A stretch of 64,000 nucleotides of DNA from Thinopyrum elongatum (Eukaryota; Streptophyta; Magnoliopsida; Poales; Poaceae): NCBI GenBank assembly GCA_011799875.1, contig CM022298.1, positions 48,731,375 to 48,795,374 on the forward strand, in the 5' to 3' direction. This document shows, in pieces, positions 33,564 to 45,323 of the stretch. The translations under genes and the position numbers were made by a program. Position 1 is the stretch's first letter; each line of letters begins with the position of its first letter. The notes beneath the pieces were generated by a model. It was not told the DNA's origin. It made no database searches and was given only the letters and a program-made list of their open reading frames with translations.

Positions 33564-34433
33564 TGGAATAGTTTCCAAGAAGCTATGGGAACACATCTGT
33601 CTTTCAGCACCGCTTTTCACCCTCAGTCACAGGGTCAAGTTGAACGAGTGAATCAAGTGCTCGAAGATATGCTTCGAGCTTGCGTCATCTCCTTCGGTAA
33701 GAAATGGGAGGAATCTCTCCCGTATGCCGAATTCTCTTACAACAATAGCTATCAAGCTAGTCTGAAGATGGCACCGTTTGAAGTTCTATACGGTCGTAAG
33801 TGTCGAACCCCTCTGAATTGGTCAGAAACTGGGGAACGCTCACTCGTCGGACCGGACATTATTCGGCAAGCTGAAGAACAAGTCCGTATTGTTCGTGAAC
33901 ATTTGAAGTCTGCTCAGTCTCGTCAGAAGAGCAACTATGACCGTAAGCACCAGGAAATAGTCTATCAACCTGGCGAGCAAGCTTACCTCCGCGTCACTCC
34001 GTTGAAAGGCACTCATCGGTTCGGAATCAAAGGCAAGTTAGCCCCTCGCTACATTGGCCCGTTCCGTATTCTTGCCCGTCGAGGAGAAGTGGCATATCAG
34101 TTGCAATTGCCGCCAAACCTTTCTCAAGTACATGACGTCTTTCATGTATCCCAACTCCGCTGCTGCTTCAAGGATCCTATTCGAGCTGTGGATCATGAAG
34201 TGCTTGAATTACGGGAAGATCTGTCATATCCAGAATATCCCATCCGTATTCTTGATCAAGCTGAGCGTCGAACACGTCAAAAGTCAATCAAGTTCCTCAA
34301 GGTTCAGTGGTCAAATCATTCTGAAGATGAAGCCACTTGGGAACGCGAGGATCGTCTTCGCGAAGAATACCCCTCTTTCTTTCAGTCTTCCTCTTAATTC
34401 TCGGGACGAGAATTCTTAATAGATGAGGAGAGT
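33564..34433 (+). pseudogene. Duplicated 3' pol fragment of Tekay (integrase C-terminal part)
   Basis: 870 bp matching 31138-32007, with the same length and stop position. It begins inside integrase just after the second catalytic Asp, keeps the catalytic Glu (GQVERVNQ) and runs through the chromodomain-like end to the stop at 34395-34397 and the polypurine tract. It lacks a start and the rest of pol, so it cannot be functional. At protein level it differs from the main copy at several places (LRACVI for LRAGVI, NWSETG for NWLETG, LRCCF for LRRCF, PEYPIRI for PEHPIRI, FQSSS for FQPSS), so it came from a sister element rather than from this one. Confidence 0.9.
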
Positions 34434-37400
34434 TGTAACACCCCCGGTGATTAGCAACAGTAATCACTTTTGATAATGACATGTTAGCATGATCGACAGT
34501 GCATAATCATCATTAGCATCACATTGCATTTCAACTCCTAAGTCAAATTCAAATTTAAATGAAAGTGGAATATGAAAGTTGTCCAACATAGGAGCTAAAA
34601 TGTCAGATAAATAACAAATATTCCAGAGGCCATTCTAAAATTGAAACCAACATCATTGGAATTGGATAAGTGACTCGAACAACCTCAAACAGTGGATAAA
34701 GATAATATTTAGTAACCATTTATTAAATCTGAAATAAATATGGAATTATGTTTTGCCCAAACTAATTTTAGGTGTTAGGGAATAATGCACTGGTATTTAT
34801 GAAATAGGTCACACTTTTTACAAAAACCATTTGGGGCCTAAACATTTAACAGTGGAGAAAAGAGAATAAAGAAAAGGAAAAAGAAACAGAAAAGGAAAAA
34901 AAAGAGCAACACCCCCCCCGGCCCAACTGGGCCGAAGCCCAGCCGGCCGGCCCACCTGCGCCCCCCTCTCTATATGGCCTCCCCCAGGAGACCCAAACCC
35001 TAACCCCACCGGTGCCACTTCCCCCCCTCGCTCCCCCTTCCCGCCCGATCCAGATCGGATCGGGGCGACCGTGCCATCGCCCCGGATCGCTGTCGCCGTC
35101 GCCGTTGGACGCCGCCGCCCGGAGCCCGCTCTCCCTCGCCGGCCTGCTCCCTCGACGCCGCTCGCCCCGACGCGCCCGACCGCGCCCCCCCGTCTCCATC
35201 TCGCCGCCGACGCCGCACGTCGCCGCTTCGTCCCCGCCGGCCTGCCTCCCCATCGCCGTCGTCCCCGTCGACCACCCCGACCCCCGCTGCCCCGTCCCTA
35301 CGGATCACGGTGAGGCCTCGGGCCTCTCCCCCCCTCTCTGCTCCCGCACCTCGCCGCGCACGCATCCGCGCCGGCCACTGCCGCGACCACCCCGTGCCTC
35401 CCCGTCCTCGCGCCCGCGCGCCTGACGCCGTGCTCCCCGCGCCCGTCCCGCGGTCGCCTCGACCCGCTCCGGCCCCCGCTTCGCCTCCGCGCGACCGCCG
35501 CCCGCGGCCGCTCCAGCCACCGCGCCGCCGCCCCGCCTCCGGCCCCGCGTGCGCTCGCCTGCGCCCACGCTTCGCCGCGCCCCCGACCGCCCGCGCCCGC
35601 CCGTGCGTCCCCTTTGGGCACCGGACATGTCCGGTCCCAAAAGGGGCACGCCCCGGACGTGTCCGCCCCTGGTCCACTGACCAGTGGGGCCCATGACCCA
35701 AATAAAAAATAATAATAATAAAATAATAGTTAATTAATTAGTTAATTAATCCTGATTAGGTTAATCTAATTAACTAATTAGTGTTAATTAAACAGTAATT
35801 AGTAATTAACTTAATTAACCGCTGACATCAGCATGAGGTCATGCTGATGTCATCATCAGCACTGTTTCGGATAATGTTGAATTAAATAATTAATTAAATT
35901 CAGAAATTAGTAAAAACTTTAGAAAATCATATCTTTTAAACCGTAACTCCGATCAAAATATTTTATACATGAAACTTGCTCAGAACGATGATACGAACCC
36001 GGATACGCCCTGTGTATTCCCGTCAGATGCCCGCAGCTATAAGAACGTTGAACAATTAGACCGATTTCGATAAATGAATAGTGTCCAACTTTAATTAAAT
36101 AAATCCGAATAAATTCCTAAATTAACTAAATCATTTAGTTAGGCAGTAGAACACCCCGGCATATCATTTAGGCATGTCATACATATTGTTTGCATTATTG
36201 CCGTGAATTTATTGTTTCTCTCCCCCTCCTTCTCTCTCGATAGACGCCGAGACCGGCGTCGCTGCTGTCGAGTACGATTACTCTACCGACGAGCAGCCCG
36301 TTGACGACCTCCCTCTCTTGCTAGAGCAACCAGGCAAGCCCCCCCCCCCTTGAGCATTCCAGATATCGCCCATTCTATTCTCCTGCTTGCATTAGATTTC
36401 GCTACTGTTAATGTATGCTCCTATTCTGATGCATAGCCTGCTGTTGTAACCTGTTCATTGCTACTTTACCTGCCTATGATAAACTGTTTAGTATAGGTTG
36501 GTATGAACCATCTGTGACCCCACCACCTTACCTCGTCGCCCCTGCTTGTTCATCGACGACTCGATCAACGTGATCGTCGATCAGAGACAGACGCCTCACT
36601 TCACATCCCCCCTTAGTTGTACGACTCTGCTTAGTTACTATTGAGTGCCGAGGGTGATACCTCGTAACGCACTCCTGATGAATACTCTGCAGCATAGCTG
36701 TACGGTCGTGGTCATCGAGGGTGATTCCTCCTTCTCCATGTCCGATACGACTCTGTCGTGCAACCCCTCAGTGTGAACCTCGAGGGTGATACCTCATACG
36801 TTCACCCTGATGATTATGACCACACGGTTACTTGACCTTTTTCACAGGCGGGTCCACCCTGGTGGGTACCCGCTGGGGATCTATGTTGTCGAGTGTGCCG
36901 GAAGGGCACTCGAGTGTGGTACTGTGGCGGAGCATCAGAGACTCTGATTGTCTCCGCTTGATACTAATTGAGCCTATTGGATTTGGGTGTGTGATCTGAG
37001 TGGGTCGACGTGCCCTATACGCACTACCACCACGCGGGATAATGGTTATGGGGCCCTCTGCGATGTACGTTTCTCCGAAAGCTTATCAGACGTCACGATT
37101 CACCGTGCGGGCTGATCGTCGGGATTGGGCTGGATACTTCACTGGCGAGTTCAGTGTCGCGCCTGCACCCCGGCCAGCCACGCAACGCGCAGGGTGCCCA
37201 GGGCGATGGCCCGAGACCCCTGGGTGCATAGGTTAGTCCGGCGTGCTGACCTCTCTGCTGAGCCTAGGTAGAGCGCTGCTTCGTGTTGATCTTCCGAGGA
37301 CGGGCATTACCCAGCAAGTATGTCCGGCCAAAGTTGATCGAGCGTGTTGGGTAACAGTAGTGCACCCCTGCAGGGATGAATCTTCTATCGATAGCCGGTC

Positions 37401-38176
37401 CTACGGTAAAGGACGCTCAGTTTGTGTATCCCGATCTACTACTTAAACTGGATACTTGTTACTTAATTGAAGCTTCGGGATTACTTTCTCGCTGGGAGTC
37501 GAGGAAGGATCTTTGAGCTGTACTTCAACATGTTTGCTAAATAAAGTGCTATTCTACTCTCTTCTACTGCTGCAAGATGATGGCTTTGAGAAGATGTTTG
37601 AAGATGCTAGTCTTCGATAGGACTAGGCCTTTCTCTCTATTCTGGCATTTCTGCAGCCCAGTCCACATATACAGCCTTTTCTCCATTGATAATGTTGCAT
37701 ATGTAGTATAGATCCTTGCTTGCTGAGTACTTCGGATGAGTACTCACGGTTGCTTTATTTTCTCTTTTCCCCCATATACCCCACCTTGATGATACACCAG
37801 ACGATGGAGTCCAGGAGCCAGACGCCACCACCGGAGCCTACTACCAGGCGGGTCCAGAGGGCACGTACTACTGGATCGAGCCATCTGACCAGGAGTAGGA
37901 TCGGAGGCTCCCAGCAGGAGGCCAACGCCTTTCGATCTAGTGTCGCTGTTTGTGCTAGCCTTCTTAAGGCAGAACTTGTCTAACTATGTCTGTACCCAGA
38001 TATTATTTGTATGACTGACTTATGTATTCGGATCTTCGGATCCCTGGTCTGTAATATTGTGGACCTCCGTTTATTTGTGTTTAGAGTTGTGTTGTGATAT
38101 CTTCCCGTGAGTCCCTGGGCTTGATCGTACACGTTTGCGTGTATGATTAGTGTACGATTGAACCGGGGGCGTCACA
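34434..38176 (+). repeat. Tekay LTR-3 (true 3' LTR)
   Basis: 3743 bp, nearly identical to LTR-1 with scattered substitutions and small indels in homopolymer and GC-rich stretches. It has the same TATA-like CTATATGG (near 34970) and the same exon-like blocks. It ends GGCGTCACA before the GAAAG duplication. The near identity to LTR-1 marks a recent insertion. Confidence 0.95.
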
Positions 38177-38181
38177 GAAAG

Positions 38182-41100
38182 GGCAATGCAGATATGATCT
38201 GCACGGGGGTCATGCGTATGACAAAGTTCAGTATGGGGCTCGAGATTTTATCATCTCATGTTTCGTACACCCCGTGAAGTTAATCTAGCGACTTGAATAA
38301 TCATACTTCATGATGGACGTTGGTAGCTTCGGTTTGTTTCGAAACCTTAGAAGCCACGAAAAACAAGTTCTTGCTGAACTGATTAGAGGCGTCTAACTTG
38401 GTTTTGCAGGAGGGTTTGCATGTGCATGTGATGTGGTATAGCAGTGGTCATAATAATTTGATTATGTATGAGATGACTATATAATGTAAATTAATTAACA
38501 TGACCTGCGTGTCATGATTCGGCATGATGGCTTGAGCCATATGATTGCACTTTAATGACCTGTGTGTCAACCTTATGTAATGCACTTATTTTATTAGCTA
38601 TAGAGATAGCAATATTATCTGGTGCATCGACAAGGTGGTGGCAATCTTCGCGAAGGTGAACACCGACGCGAATGCCGAAGACGAAGAAATACAAGAATTC
38701 TCCGTCAGAAAGGGCTATACCATATCATGCTATTATGAATTGCCTGAGATGTTTATCCCTTATGATGCACCCTTCTTGATTGCGCAGTAGTCTCTTTTTA
38801 TTAGGGTGATCTATCACTAAAATATCATAGTTGATAGTGTTCTCCCAAGTGTAGCACCGTCACGGCACCTAACTTTTCGGGGTGCGCCATGACTAACATG
38901 GGTACGAACGATTAGGGATGTGTGAGGCGGGTGAGTTCAGACCTCGCAGCGAGATCACTTGGTTATCTTTGACGTTCAGGCATGACAGTCATGAGCTCGG
39001 AACACGCCCATCGAAAGATGAACAAGAGTCGCATAGAGATGTGATTGGCAGGTTGGCCTACCGGTTGAGATTTTCGCCATCAGTGGTGACTAACATCAAT
39101 GACGAACAATCAAAACACGGGTCTTGAATCACTCACAATCAATTATGAGAGATATTGATTTGAGTGGGAGCGCACTGTAGAATTATCTTGTTTAATTCTC
39201 TGTGCAATTAATTTTGAACACTGTCTAAGTGTGATTTGCATAATAGTTGTAGAATAATGGCTCGCGTTTCCACCTTCCCTATTAAAATTGATTAGCTGTT
39301 AAATATCTGGTTAAAACTCTACGGTTGGTAACATAATGTGAGGATTGTCCTCAAGAGTGCCAAGAAGGACTTTGTCCTATCGCATACTTTGGTATTCTCT
39401 CGCTTATGCTATGGATCATGTGACTCTCGTCCTTCGATGCAAAAGCTAGAATTCCGTTTCAGTCAAGTGCAATATGTTTGTTTCCATGAGACCCAAACTT
39501 CGAAAGTTTGGATAGTTATGTGATATTCATGGAATCTGAAAATCATTTTCAGAGACAGACAAAGGCTAAAAGATATGAGATATCCAAAGCAATGTTTGTT
39601 TGCAAACTATTAGTAAAAGAAGTTTACCATGCATTAGACTGATAAGAGAGGGATGCAGAAGAACGCCTATCATACGATAAAAGGTGAATAAAACAACAAC
39701 TTAAGAGAAAGGAAGTGTCCGAAGGGTGTTAGTGAAACTTTCACGCCTAGGAAGTCCGAGGCTAACGCCACTCTTAAGTTGGGTGCTTCTTCTGAGAGTA
39801 GGAGAAATACTAAAAGTTAAAACTGTTAGAAGTATAAAGGCAATAAAGAAGAAGACTGGAATATCCAGCTCATGTATGAATGTCATACAAAGTTTTTGAT
39901 GTATAGAAGGCTGGTCAAAGATATAGTTCTTGGGAATTATGGTTAAACATGTTAATCACTAATTCTTGGGTATTGTGAGACAATCACAAAGATACCCGCT
40001 CGATTGCATTCTGTTGCAACTCGATGTAAGAACTACTATGGCCTGAAAGACTAGCCAGGAATGAGGTTGAGATACACACATGGGACATAGTAAATGTTAC
40101 TATACCTTCCATCGGTGTATTACCTATGTATTTACTTTCATAATTCATTTTAGAGTTTCACACTCTAGCCCTTTGCATAAGGTATCTTGCAAGAAGGATG
40201 TTCATAAGAGAACTTTTTATGTTCGGTGTTATGAATAACATAAGGGCCATACTTTCATTATGAATGAGATGTATGTTATGAATATTGATAATAATATATT
40301 ACCTCTGGATTTACATTCATAATTCATTTTAGAGTTTTACACTCTAGCCCCTTGCACAATGTTGTTGCAAAAAGGTTGTTCATAAAAGGAACAATTGTTG
40401 TTCAGTATTATGAATAACATGAAGGGCCATGCTTCCATCCTCGATGGGACGTATTTTATGAATATTGATGGTAATATGATACATCCATAACACTGACGCT
40501 AAATATCATAAAGACTAAAAGAATACCACACAAGTGTGGCACTGCATTTGGTCACATTGGAGAAACCCGCATGGATAAAATCCATTATGATGGATTTTGA
40601 ATCATCTGACACTTGCAACTTTCCTCCGAAAAGTGAAGTGACTGAAATACTGTTCACAGGCCATAAGGAACGGACAACAAACTTATTGGTGATCATACAT
40701 TTGATGTGTGTAGTTCGATAAATGTTGTTAGTAGTGGATTTATCTATCTTCAGAAATGACTCAAGTAGATATGTGGATATTTACTTGATGAGACGTAAGT
40801 CTGGATCTTTTGAATTCATTCGAAAGGTTTTCAAAAAGGAAGTAGAAGTTATTGTAACAAGAAAATTATGTTTCTACAATTCGATTGCAGAAAGGAATAT
40901 TTGAGTTACAAGTTTAGCGAATGTCTGATGAGTTGTGAAAGTAGTTTCATAACTTGCACCTCCCGGAACACCACTGCAAGTGGAAAGTCCGTGAAAATGT
41001 AATCGAACCATTTATGACATGGTAAGATCAAAGATGACATAAATAAATTTGCCATTATCCCTTTTAAAGAGTGATGCTTTAGAGACTGCGGCTTTTACAA

Positions 41101-43166
41101 TAAAAAGAGCTCCATCGGATCTGTTGAAATGACACCATGGTATGGTACGCCCAACCATGTTATATCTTTTCTTAAACATTTGGAATATGGGGCTTGTGTA
41201 AAAGGTTACAAACCTATTCCAAATCAGACAAGTGCTACTTTGTAGGTTATCCCAAGTCATTGGGTATTCCTCCCTCACTATACCGAGGCAAATCGGTTTG
41301 CCACAAAGAACGGTATGCTTTTTGAAGAAAATGGTTCTTTCAAAAAGGTGAGTGGGAGAATAATGCAACTCGACGAGATAACCAGTATCTCCGTCATCAG
41401 GTCAAAGGAAAGAGACCTTGGAAGTAATTCCAGAGTTTCCTACTATGACTGATACGGAAGTCTCTACAATAAATTGTATGGACTTCGGTGGAACTTGCAG
41501 CTGAACCACGTAGGCAAGGCTCGTGCAAACCTCTCAGATGCGCAAACGAGATATTGTTGTTAGACAACAGTATACCTATGATACACAAGGAAGCGTTGAT
41601 GGGCCCTGACTCCGGAATTGGCTAAATGCCAATACAATCCGAGATAGTCTCCATATTAATGTTTCAAGATTAAAACCTTGATACACCTTTCGAAAGACTT
41701 AGAGTCTAACGAATTTTATGGAACAAAAAACTGATACGGGTAAAAATGTTTTATCCATAAAGCACGACTTGTTGCAATAACGAGTTCAAGGAGTTGACTA
41801 CGATGAGGTTGTTTCATCGTAGCGATGCTTAAAGTCGGTTCGGGTTGAACTAGCAATTAATACATATTTCAATCATGAGATATGAAACAAAGGATGACAA
41901 AAGGATTTCCATCTGATGGAAATAAAACCAAGGACTTGCATGTGTTACAGTCCAAGGTATTTTGTCATTCCAGAGGATGCTAGTAAGTATGCAAACTTCA
42001 GAGTTCCAGCAATGGATAGAAGAGAGCAAAATGGAGTTGGAATCTTCATGTTTTGATGAAATGGTCAAAGGGGTTTGACTTCATCAATGGGTAACGAAGA
42101 TGCTTATGATTCAAGAAAGTAAGTGGGAGCATAATAAAATTTCTAAAAACGTTGTGTGCTTGACACATTGTTAATTGGAAATAAATTTCTTGACACGAAT
42201 TAGGACTTCATTTGAAAATAGTTTTTCGATGAAGTGCTTGGGCTAAATAGCCTTTATATTAGGCATGATGATCTATGGAGATAGATTTACCTAATGGGGC
42301 TGAGCAAAGATACATATTGACAAGATGCTAAAACCTTTTAGCATTAAAAACGTCAAGGAGTGATTCTTGCCGAAGTCACATGGAAAGAGTTTTTGCAAGA
42401 CTCGGTGTCCCAAAAACACTGATGAGCAAAATACATGATGGAGATTCCACACACCTTCATGTTTGGATTAATCATGTATTCCATGGTATGTAAAACAACC
42501 AGATATGTCCAATACTCCAAAGTTGTTGCGAGTATAGATACCAAAGTGATCAAAAGTACTGATCATGGGACAACAGTGAAAAAGGGTCATTGAGTACTAT
42601 AGTAGCACTGATGACATGTTTTCTCGCAAGCAGAGATCATGAAGAGTTCGTTGTAAAAGGTTACATCGATACAGTATTTATCCATGCTACAAGCGATTTT
42701 CGATTAAAGTTAAGGGTTTTGTGCAATACACAATATGGTGGCACGGTAGTTGGAAATTGTTCCAAACAAGATACTGAGGTGAATTCTATAATAAAGGCTA
42801 AGTATGTTGACGCTTTAGAAGCGACAAAGAAGTTGTTGAATCATATAGTTCATTCATGAACTTAGTATGGTTCCAAGAAGGCTTGGTCAATGGGACACTA
42901 TTGCAGATAGTTGCTCCATAGCTCAGTCTGAGGAATCAAGTTTCGACCAATGATTCACACATATACAAAGCAAGGTGTACACAAAATATGAATTTTGTGA
43001 AAGCATGAAAACGCGAGGATATGCAAAGATACACACGGATCTGAAGTCGTCAGATCCGTTGGACATCAGGCTATACCACATGCGAAGCATATTTTACACC
43101 AATGTGCCATAGGTGTAAAGTGCATTAACATTAACTAGATTATTGACTCTAGTGCAAGTGGGAGTC
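38182..43166 (+). pseudogene. Copia-2 internal region right of the Tekay insertion, decayed gag-pol
   Basis: Continues the Copia-2 leader (GGCAATGCAGATATGATC) and corresponds to 10598-15599 of Copia-1. The same pieces are seen: integrase start with FTGHKERTTNLLVIIHL (40600-40710), SSRYVDIYLMRRKSGSFE (40750-40830), SDKCYF-like middle (41100-41400), the end of RVT_2 (42230-42620) and a worn RNase H (42700-42855). Stops and frameshifts occur at the same points, for example the shift after VIVTRKLCFYNSIAERNI and its TGA stop at 40902-40904, so decay predates the split of the two copies. A polypurine AAGTGGGAG precedes the 3' LTR. Confidence 0.85.
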
Positions 43167-45318
43167 TGTAGGAGATATGCCCTAGAGGCAATAATAAATG
43201 TTATTATTTATCTCCTTGCTCATAATTATGTTTATGTTCCATGCTATAACTGCTGTGGTTCCCAAGCCCGTATATCCATAAAGGCTCTGGGGAAAACCCA
43301 TGTGCACGTGTGGAATAATAAACGGTAAAAAGTATTCCTAGTCATGCCTCTAAGACTAGCTCAAGTGTTGCATGATGATTATGTTTTCCCAATCATGGGC
43401 ATGTCTATGCCAGCAGCTTTGAGGGCACAATGTTAGAAGAACATTTGTGTTGAATCGACCCGATTGATGTTATGCTATGAGATTCATTCGTCACAAGTTA
43501 ATGGTTGATAACACAGAGATGGTTAACGTTTGCATGATTCCTCAGACCATGAGAGTATTGAGTTTCTTCATGCTTGATTCATGAACTTTGGGGTTTGTTA
43601 AACGTCATCCGTAACTGGATGGCTATTACGGCGGCTTACGGGTTCATGGGAAAGTATGTTAAGTAACTTGATAGCTCAAGATTGGGATTTGCTCCTCCGA
43701 CGATGGAGAGATATCTCTGGGCCCTCTCGGTGTTAAGGTATCCATCATCGTCTGGCCAGACACTTTGTGATTTGATCACGGGGATGCCGGAACACGGTAA
43801 CGAGAAAAGAGAACAATACCGGTAACGAGGTAACTAGCATAGTGGACAAGTTGTTGATCCACGGGAATGCCAACATGTCTCGCCTCGGGTATTTGTAACA
43901 TATCGCGAAGCAACAGGAATAGCACACGGCAACTGGAGGTTCACTCGAATATTCATTCGTGTGGGTATAGGGGTCAATATGGGTGTCCACGGCTCCGATG
44001 TTGATCATTGATCGGAAGGGGTTCCGTGTCATGTCTATACTTCACCGAACCTATAGGGTCACACGCTTAAGGGTCATCTATCTGCTGAATACTAGACAGG
44101 GAGTCTGAGAGAAAATCACCGAAAAAGTTTCGGACACCGAAAAGTTTCGGACAGCGGAAAAGTTCCGCAGAGAGAGGTCACCAGATGAGTTCCGGTGAAA
44201 CTGAAAAGTTGTTTCAGGGGATACCATTAAGTGAAAATGGTTTCGGCACATGCCTGATAATTCTTGGAGGATGCCAGAATCATTCTGGAAACTTCTGGGA
44301 ATTTTCTGGAAGAAAAAACCGGAAATGTTCCGGGGCTGCCGGAACCGCTTCAGATGCTTTTCGCAGATGAAATCACTAAACTGGAATTGTTCCAAAATGC
44401 GTTGAAAATTATTTTAGTGGGTACTGGAAATGTTCTAAGCCCACATAAATATTTTCAGTTCGAACGGACGCTGAAAAATGTCGTCGTGAATAGTGAAAGT
44501 GCTTTTTGGAAAGCCACCTTTTAGGGCTTTTTGCTAAAGGCTTCTAGAAGGTGATGTGGATGGATGAGAGCCCCCTTGGGAGGGGACCCCAAGGGGGTGG
44601 CCGGCCACATGTGGAGCTCCACATGTCCTTTGGTTTCTCTCTTATGCCCTTGGAAAGAGTTTCCTTCATGGGTATTTTGGTATTTCTTGAATGCCCATCC
44701 TACCCCTTGGTTTTCCTATATAAGGAGGAGAGGGGGCTGCTCAATCCTTCATCCCTTCTCACATACAAGTGCCATTGCAATGATCTGGCTTCTCTCTCCC
44801 TCCCACGAAAAGAGTTTCGTAGAGCCGAAAGGCTGTCTGGGTTCCGGTGGGAACTAGTTCTGGACGGCGAAGCCCTGCCGGATAGATGACACCGTATGTG
44901 TGCAACTCTGTAGAGAGGTCGTAGTTTTGATCTTAGTGCCCGAGGGGCTGTTCGTGAGTGCCTCCCGAAGGGCTGTCCAAGTGACGGTCCTAGTTCTGTG
45001 AGTCCTCCCGAAGGGCTGTCCAAGTGACCGTTCGAGTTTCGAAGGTCCTCCCGAAGGGCTGTCCGCGACACCGTCCGGGGGAATGTTCGACCGCCTCCTG
45101 GAGGGCTGTCCAAAGAGAAGACGAGGGTATACATCCTCGCAGTTGGGAGGTTGTAAATCCTAGCTGCGGGGATCTGCACCGCCGATCGTCATCGACTCTA
45201 CTTCCGCTGCGCTACGAGTCGGTTACGAAAATGATCAAACCTTGTATGCAGTCTCCATAGTGGTCCTGGGCTGGTACGTAGGTCGGAAATTTTTTGTTTT
45301 CTGCTGCGTTACCCTACA
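43167..45318 (+). repeat. Copia-2 3' LTR
   Basis: 2152 bp, nearly identical to 19900-22074, TGTAGGAGAT to CCCTACA. It lacks a short stretch present in the 5' copy around 21240-21250 and another near 21360, consistent with small indels after insertion. TATA-like CTATATAAG near 44716. Confidence 0.95.
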
Positions 45319-45323
45319 AGGAA

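Larger units (their letters stand above)
22387..38176 (+). mobile_element. Composite Tekay-type chromovirus with three LTR segments
   Basis: A 15.8-kb insertion bounded by perfect GAAAG duplications (22382-22386 and 38177-38181). Order: LTR-1 (22387-26126), PBS, ORF1, gag-pol, LTR-2 truncated at 1556 bp (32008-33563), a second copy of the last 870 bp of the internal region (33564-34433), and LTR-3 (34434-38176). LTR-1 and LTR-3 are nearly identical, while LTR-2 differs strongly in its GC-rich part. One TSD around the whole set means it integrated as one molecule. Long LTRs, initiator tRNA-Met PBS, pol order and C-terminal ATWERED motif fit the Tekay/Del chromoviruses. Confidence 0.9.
19900..45318 (+). 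mobile_element. Copia-2: same family as Copia-1, split by a Tekay element
   Basis: LTRs 19900-22074 and 43167-45318; internal 22075-22386 plus 38182-43166. Flanks AGCAA (19895-19899) and AGGAA (45319-45323) form a 5-bp duplication with one mismatch. Removing the nested Tekay element gives about 9.6 kb, the same as Copia-1 (9577 bp). It is inserted in the antisense ORF of the Tat element. Target and orientation show an insertion event separate from Copia-1. Confidence 0.95.

Noticed and set aside
32008..34433. A separate nested insertion between the two outer LTRs
   Set aside because: It starts exactly at the polypurine tract and LTR start, ends exactly before the next LTR, and has no TSD of its own. 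It is part of the composite element.
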